NCBI GenBank assembly: GCA_964397565.1
Contig: CAYNJC010000001.1
Coordinates: 62,001 to 126,000 of the forward strand
Reading direction: 5' to 3'
Length of the DNA: 64,000 bases
DNA from: JAPLST01 sp964397565
Lineage (GTDB): Bacteria > Auribacterota > UBA3054 > JAPLST01
In this document: positions 60,104-64,000 of the stretch, in pieces
Position numbering within the stretch: position 1 is the first letter of the stretch
How the letters are laid out: every line of letters starts with the position of its first letter
The notes under the pieces: generated by a model
Databases searched by the model: none
Told to the model about the DNA's origin: nothing
What the model saw: only the letters and a program-made list of their open reading frames with translations
Made by a program: the position numbers and the translations under genes

Positions 60104-62116
60104 TCACGGTTCACCCACCATTAGGCCGGCGTAGCCAACGGTCATTTGTGCGATGTCACGCACCGTGAATTCGTTGATCTGCGGAATCTCCGCGACTGGC
60201 GCCCAATAGCGCATCCACGGATACGGCTTCGGTTCGCTCACCTGCCAGAGCAGTCGCGCATGCGTGCCATCCGTGTCCGCCGCCAGTCGGCGCGGCCCGA
60301 AAATGGGCAGGCCAGGCACCATCCCGCGCCCGCCCTGCAGCGAGGGCGCATGCGTCATCTTTTCCGGCGGATTCTCGCCCGCGCCGGTGATCCAGCTCTT
60401 CCCCAGCGCATTCAAGCCCAGCTGCACATGCGCCGCCAGGCGGGCCACGTCACGATAGCGCGGCGCACCCGTCAGCAGGTAGGCGCGCAGGCAGGCCGCC
60501 ACTGCAAATCCAGCGCTGATGCCCAGCCCTTGCGCGCGTCCGTCCGTAAAGCAGGGATAGGCGTGGCGCTGCAATGCGCACAGATCATCGTCCGCAATCG
60601 TCACAAAATGTTGTTTGCAGGCCGCCTGCGCCGCGGCATCCACAAGGTTGCTCGGCGCCACGGCATAGCTCCACGATGTGCGCAGCGCGCCAGTCAGAAA
60701 ATCGCGATGATAGACTGCATCGCCGCTGGCCAGGTATAATTCTGCGGCGGCCGCGCTGCGGGCCTCGGCTGGCGCTTCATGTCGCACACCATAGGCATAG
60801 GCCAGCCGCGCGCGCTCGATCAGCATTGCCCGGCGAGCGCTCTCAACATGCGGAGCCAGCACGCGTGCTGCCTGCGCCAAGCCCGCCGCCGCATACATTG
60901 TGTATTTGGGATATTTCTGCATCACGTAAAGTTGCTGGTGATCATCCTGCGGCAGGCCAAAGCCATACTGCGCGGTGTCCACCCGATAATACAGCCCGCC
61001 GTCATTGGTGTCCTGCATGCGTAAGAACCATTGCAGACCCCAGGCCGCCTCGTCGAGGATATCCGGTATGCCGTTGCCGCTCTCCGGTATGTTCAATTGG
61101 CCATCATAGAAATTGCTGGGCGCCAGCGCGTACGCATCCAGCAGATACATCACGGTGAAAATATGCCAGCCGGCGCGGTCATAATCGCCCGCATCATGCC
61201 AGCCGCCGCGGCAATCCATGCGCACTTCCGGCCGCGCGACCCGCGCCGGCAAGTCCTTCATGACCGCGTCCATGCTGTCGTGGAAATTGACCAGCAGCGC
61301 CAGGCCGGTGTGGCAGATGCCATGCGCATACGCCGTGTAGGGCGGCCCAATAGCCGTGCCACAGCGTTGATGATACAGGCCGCGCAGCAGCGCGACCAGC
61401 ACAGCCTCATGCGCCCGCGGCGCGATCTGAAACACCGGCGAGCGCCCGACTTCGTCCACCACGACATAGTAACTGCCCGTCGCGCGCCAGAACGAAAAAT
61501 CCGCCGCATACACCGCCGCGCCACTTTCCACGTCATTGCTGGCAAGGCACTGCAACACACCGCGCACCACATTGCTGCCATCCGGCAGGCGCACCAATGC
61601 AAACAATCCGGTTTTCAGCGCCAGTGCGCCACCCGTCCCCAGCCAATCGCCGACCAGTGCAATCTTGACGGTGTCGTCGGGCGCGTAGCCGATGCTGTCC
61701 ACTTGCACGCAGCGCGTCGCCGCAGTCTGCCATGCCGGCAGCGTGGCCAGGAGCACGCCGTTGGTCGCCTGCACTGCGACGGCACACTCGCCGGGTGCCG
61801 GCGCAGCCAGATGCAGGTACAGAATGTGGCGGTAGATCGGTTGATACGGCCAGCCGCGCGGCAGCACGCCGGCCAGGCGTGTCTCGCAGGTGACCTGTGT
61901 TGGCGTCACGGTTACGGCGCCCAGCAGCACGCGGAAATTCCGCGGATTAGTCCAGCCGGCATCTTCGCGCTGCTGCGGCGAGACCAGCGCGATGCACGCG
62001 GCCGAAACCCAGCTTCCCGTGCAGCGCTGAGCCGCGACTGGCCGCGCACACACCAGCAGCGCGCTCAAAATGATAAAGCGTTTTATCGTTACGCGGGTAA
62101 GCAGCCATCTGTTCAT
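60104..62116 (-). CDS. secreted glycoside hydrolase family 9 enzyme
   Basis: 670 residues from the ATG at 62116: signal peptide (about 5-30), an N-terminal immunoglobulin-like CelD_N-type region (to about 210), then a GH9 (alpha/alpha)6 barrel. Catalytic region DCRGGWHDAGDYDRAGWH, the family stretch GQLNIPESGNGIPDILDEA followed by WGLQWFLRMQ, and the C-terminal NEFTVRDIAQMTVGYAGL with the acid/base Glu. GH9 enzymes are endo/exo-beta-glucanases. Substrate is not predictable here. Promoter spacing implies a leaderless message. Confidence 0.9.
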   Translation of the reverse strand: MNRWLLTRVTIKRFIILSALLVCARPVAAQRCTGSWVSAACIALVSPQQREDAGWTNPRNFRVLLGAVTVTPTQVTCETRLAGVLPRGWPYQPIYRHILYLHLAAPAPGECAVAVQATNGVLLATLPAWQTAATRCVQVDSIGYAPDDTVKIALVGDWLGTGGALALKTGLFALVRLPDGSNVVRGVLQCLASNDVESGAAVYAADFSFWRATGSYYVVVDEVGRSPVFQIAPRAHEAVLVALLRGLYHQRCGTAIGPPYTAYAHGICHTGLALLVNFHDSMDAVMKDLPARVARPEVRMDCRGGWHDAGDYDRAGWHIFTVMYLLDAYALAPSNFYDGQLNIPESGNGIPDILDEAAWGLQWFLRMQDTNDGGLYYRVDTAQYGFGLPQDDHQQLYVMQKYPKYTMYAAAGLAQAARVLAPHVESARRAMLIERARLAYAYGVRHEAPAEARSAAAAELYLASGDAVYHRDFLTGALRTSWSYAVAPSNLVDAAAQAACKQHFVTIADDDLCALQRHAYPCFTDGRAQGLGISAGFAVAACLRAYLLTGAPRYRDVARLAAHVQLGLNALGKSWITGAGENPPEKMTHAPSLQGGRGMVPGLPIFGPRRLAADTDGTHARLLWQVSEPKPYPWMRYWAPVAEIPQINEFTVRDIAQMTVGYAGLMVGEP

Positions 62117-62122
62117 GCGACT

Positions 62123-62151
62123 AGTATACTGCTTTGGGCAGGGCACCGCAA
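62123..62151 (-). promoter_or_regulatory. promoter of GH9 gene, leaderless type
   Basis: TTGCGG (62151-62146), 17-bp spacer, TATACT (62128-62123) on the minus strand, only 6 nt before the ATG at 62116. Confidence 0.75.
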
Positions 62152-62365
62152 GCGCCGTCGCCTGCATGCCGCCCGCCGTTCTCCGCCAGCCCAGTTCCGG
62201 CGACTCAAAATAAAGCGGGAGCGGCTTCAGGCCGCGATGCTGCCCAATTGCCAGCTGAACTGGCTCCCACTTTGTCTGGCAGTCAATATCTGATTTCAGC
62301 GAGCAAACACTGGATGTGCTGCCCGGTGACGTGCTGAGTCGCCGGAACTGGGCGCCGGCATTATT

Positions 62366-62394
62366 TTGACAGTATCGCCCGGAGTTGCTATAAT
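62366..62394 (+). promoter_or_regulatory. consensus sigma70 promoter of histidine phosphatase operon
   Basis: TTGACA (62366-62371), 17-bp spacer, TATAAT (62389-62394) with extended TGC: a perfect match. The palindrome ATAAAACGTTTTAT (62393-62406) overlaps the expected start site and may be an operator. Confidence 0.9.
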
Positions 62395-62432
62395 AAAACG
62401 TTTTATCACTGGCTTCATCACGCACCATAACT

Positions 62433-63107
62433 ATGAAACTCCTTTTTGCCCGTCATGCGGAAATGCAGGGTGACCCGTATGCCTGTCCCCCACCGCCCGT
62501 CCACGGCTGTTTGTCCGCGCGCGGCACCGCCCAGGCGCTGCGTGCGCAACACGCCCTGGCCAGCACCCGCATTGATGCCGCCTTGGTCTCGCCGTATGGA
62601 CGCGCCGTGGAAACCGCCCAAACCATTCTGCACGGGCGCGCGCTCACCCCGCACATTTGCGACTTCCTGCGCGAATGGTTGCCGAACGACGCGCTGCGCC
62701 ATCTGCCCGCCGAACAGCACGCCGAGATCCTGCGCCGCCATACGAACACCTATGTCGAGGAGCAATGGAAAACAGAGTTGGGCGAGGGCTGCTTTGATAT
62801 GTACGCACGCATCTGCCCGCCGTTTCTGGACGCGTTGCGCGCCCACGGCATGCACCGGCGGATGGGCGGCTTTGTGCTTGAGCCACCGGCACTCGACACG
62901 CACATGCTAGTGGTGGCGCACGGCGGCACCCTGAATGTCTTGCTCTGCTTTCTGCTGGGCCTGCCGCCCTTTCCCCTCGGCCAATTCGCCTTTGAATTGA
63001 CCGGTCTCGCCACCCTTGTTTTTGTCGAGCGCATGGGCATTTTTTATCCGCAATTGGTGATCCCCGCCGCCGCCGATGCCGCGCCGGCGCCACCGGCAGG
63101 CGCATGA
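62433..63107 (+). CDS. histidine phosphatase (phosphoglycerate mutase-like) protein
   Basis: 224 residues. Histidine phosphatase superfamily: RHAEM at the N-terminus (RHG motif with Ala in the third position), SPYGRAVETAQTIL with the second Arg, and the second catalytic His in VVAHGGTLNVLL. The long insert between residues 95 and 150 is not usual for the smallest members. Likely a phosphomonoesterase; substrate unknown. The stop overlaps the next ATG by 4 nt. Confidence 0.88.
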   Translation: MKLLFARHAEMQGDPYACPPPPVHGCLSARGTAQALRAQHALASTRIDAALVSPYGRAVETAQTILHGRALTPHICDFLREWLPNDALRHLPAEQHAEILRRHTNTYVEEQWKTELGEGCFDMYARICPPFLDALRAHGMHRRMGGFVLEPPALDTHMLVVAHGGTLNVLLCFLLGLPPFPLGQFAFELTGLATLVFVERMGIFYPQLVIPAAADAAPAPPAGA

Positions 63108-64000
63108 GCACGTCACGCCCCTTTGTTGATCTGGCGCGCTATCCGCAAGTCAGCTTGCAGGCAGACGCGGCATGGTCCGCGCCGCTGCTGGGCGGCGTTG
63201 GCTGCAACGTGTTTTTGGGCCGGCGCGCCAGTTATCCGGCGTGGTCCGATCAAGCCGCGTGGTCCGCCATTTTCGCACATCTGCGCGACCTGCGCGTCGG
63301 CATGCTGCGCGTCGGCTTTCTGCCGCACGGCGCCGGTGATATTGCCGGCGATGCCGAGAGTTTCAGTCCGTGGGACGACGCCCGCCAGTGTTACGATCCG
63401 CACCATGATTTCTTCGCGATCCTGAAAGCCCTCGATACCCTGGCCCAAGAACTGGGCGCGCCGATCATGCTCGATCCGTGGTGGGTGCCGCGCTCCCTGC
63501 AAGTGCCCGGCCCGCCCGATCAGCCCGGCTGGCGCGGCGCACCAGCCGATGCCCGGGATTATGCCGCGCGCTTCATTGTGCCGCTCGTCCGGCATGTGCA
63601 GGACGTCCTGCACTGCCGCGCCATTACCTGCCTTGGCTTGCTTAACGAACCGATTTGGAATGCCCAGGATCGCAATCCGGCCAACTTCGGCGTGCCCGCC
63701 GGCGCGGACCAGTTGCGCGCCTTGTGCGCCATGTATGCCACCGTCCGCGCCGCGCTCGACCAGCAGGGCTATACGGCGCTGGCGCTGGTCGGGCCTTCGG
63801 CCCTGTGCGCCTATCAATTCCCCATGGCCGACTTCCTGGCCAGCGACGCCAATCCGCTGCCATCGCTCGGCGTGCTGGATCATCATTATTATATGTATCA
63901 TAATGATCATTTCGCGCCGCCCAACGAGGGATTTTTCAGCACGCACGAGACGATTAATGGCAACGTGCAACGCTGGTGCGATTTCGCCCGGCGCGTCAAC
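63104..64000 (+). CDS. clan GH-A-like glycoside hydrolase, 3' end outside window
   Basis: 299 residues seen, open to the window end with no stop. ATG at 63104 overlaps the upstream stop (ATGA). A TIM-barrel glycosidase is suggested by AHLRDLRVGMLRVGFL (strand with an Arg of the clan), LGLLNEPIWN (NEP motif carrying the acid/base Glu) and LDHHYYMYHND. GH5 or a relative is likely. No signal peptide is seen, so the enzyme may be cytosolic, perhaps processing imported oligosaccharides. Confidence 0.75.
   Translation, partial: MSTSRPFVDLARYPQVSLQADAAWSAPLLGGVGCNVFLGRRASYPAWSDQAAWSAIFAHLRDLRVGMLRVGFLPHGAGDIAGDAESFSPWDDARQCYDPHHDFFAILKALDTLAQELGAPIMLDPWWVPRSLQVPGPPDQPGWRGAPADARDYAARFIVPLVRHVQDVLHCRAITCLGLLNEPIWNAQDRNPANFGVPAGADQLRALCAMYATVRAALDQQGYTALALVGPSALCAYQFPMADFLASDANPLPSLGVLDHHYYMYHNDHFAPPNEGFFSTHETINGNVQRWCDFARRVN

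Overview
The window is a GC-rich, gene-dense bacterial chromosome segment from a Gram-negative organism. A PVC-group bacterium (Verrucomicrobiota, Kiritimatiellota or Lentisphaerota) is the best guess. Supporting this are a complete MoxR/Bat aerotolerance operon, PEP-CTERM-type C-termini, secreted SUMF1-domain paralogs, a nine-domain Ig-like (He_PIG) protein, an alpha-2-macroglobulin/PBP1C pair and a glutaminyl-tRNA synthetase. No rRNA or tRNA gene was seen, so the assignment is inference. Promoters are unusually easy to read: most have a TTG-type -35, exactly 17 bp, then a TATAAT-like -10, often with an extended TGC.

Layout. 1-2.8 kb: DUF2339 membrane protein (cut by the window edge) coupled to a DUF3999 protein. 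2.85-16.0 kb, minus strand: a long operon read from 16.0 kb downward, with a small BatD-like protein, MoxR, DUF58, a TPR/parvulin protein, another BatD-like protein, BatA, BatB, BatC, BatD and BatE, mostly with 4-nt ATGA overlaps. A 471-bp gap holding a four-helix-bundle (23S rRNA intervening-sequence type) gene interrupts it between moxR and DUF58 and is flanked by inverted repeats. 16.2-25.1 kb: superinfection-immunity-like membrane protein, comEC overlapping prfB (no programmed frameshift), a small basic protein, a CorA-like transporter with GMS in place of GMN, a DUF2939-like protein and metG. 25.1-26.45 kb: the most striking locus, a REP-associated tyrosine transposase (RAYT) gene between two arrays of paired palindromes (BIME-like), filling the gap between the convergent metG and He_PIG genes. 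26.45-33.1 kb: He_PIG surface protein, an RHS relic with a coupled small membrane protein, and two secreted or unassigned proteins. 33.8-35.9 kb: a PEP-CTERM beta-helix protein and a 57-residue mini PEP-CTERM protein. 36-43.8 kb: alpha-2-macroglobulin and PBP1C. 44-48.3 kb: three tandem SUMF1 paralogs, each with its own copy of the same promoter. 48.5-64 kb: YgiQ-type radical SAM protein, an SDR, a GT4/GH130 gene pair, a URO-D-like protein, glnS, deoC, a GH9 glycosidase, a histidine phosphatase and a clan GH-A-like glycosidase cut by the window end.

Intergenic space is rich in small dispersed palindromes. At least four families besides the RAYT-linked repeats recur, including AT-rich hairpins placed in convergent gaps, a 19-bp GC palindrome, a TCCCGCC/GGCGGGA hairpin and a 27-bp purine-rich repeat. 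One repeat copy carries another nested inside it. Together with the RAYT locus this points to active palindrome dispersal. Several genes (He_PIG, ygiQ-like, GH9) have a -10 box 5-9 nt before the start codon and are probably transcribed as leaderless mRNAs.
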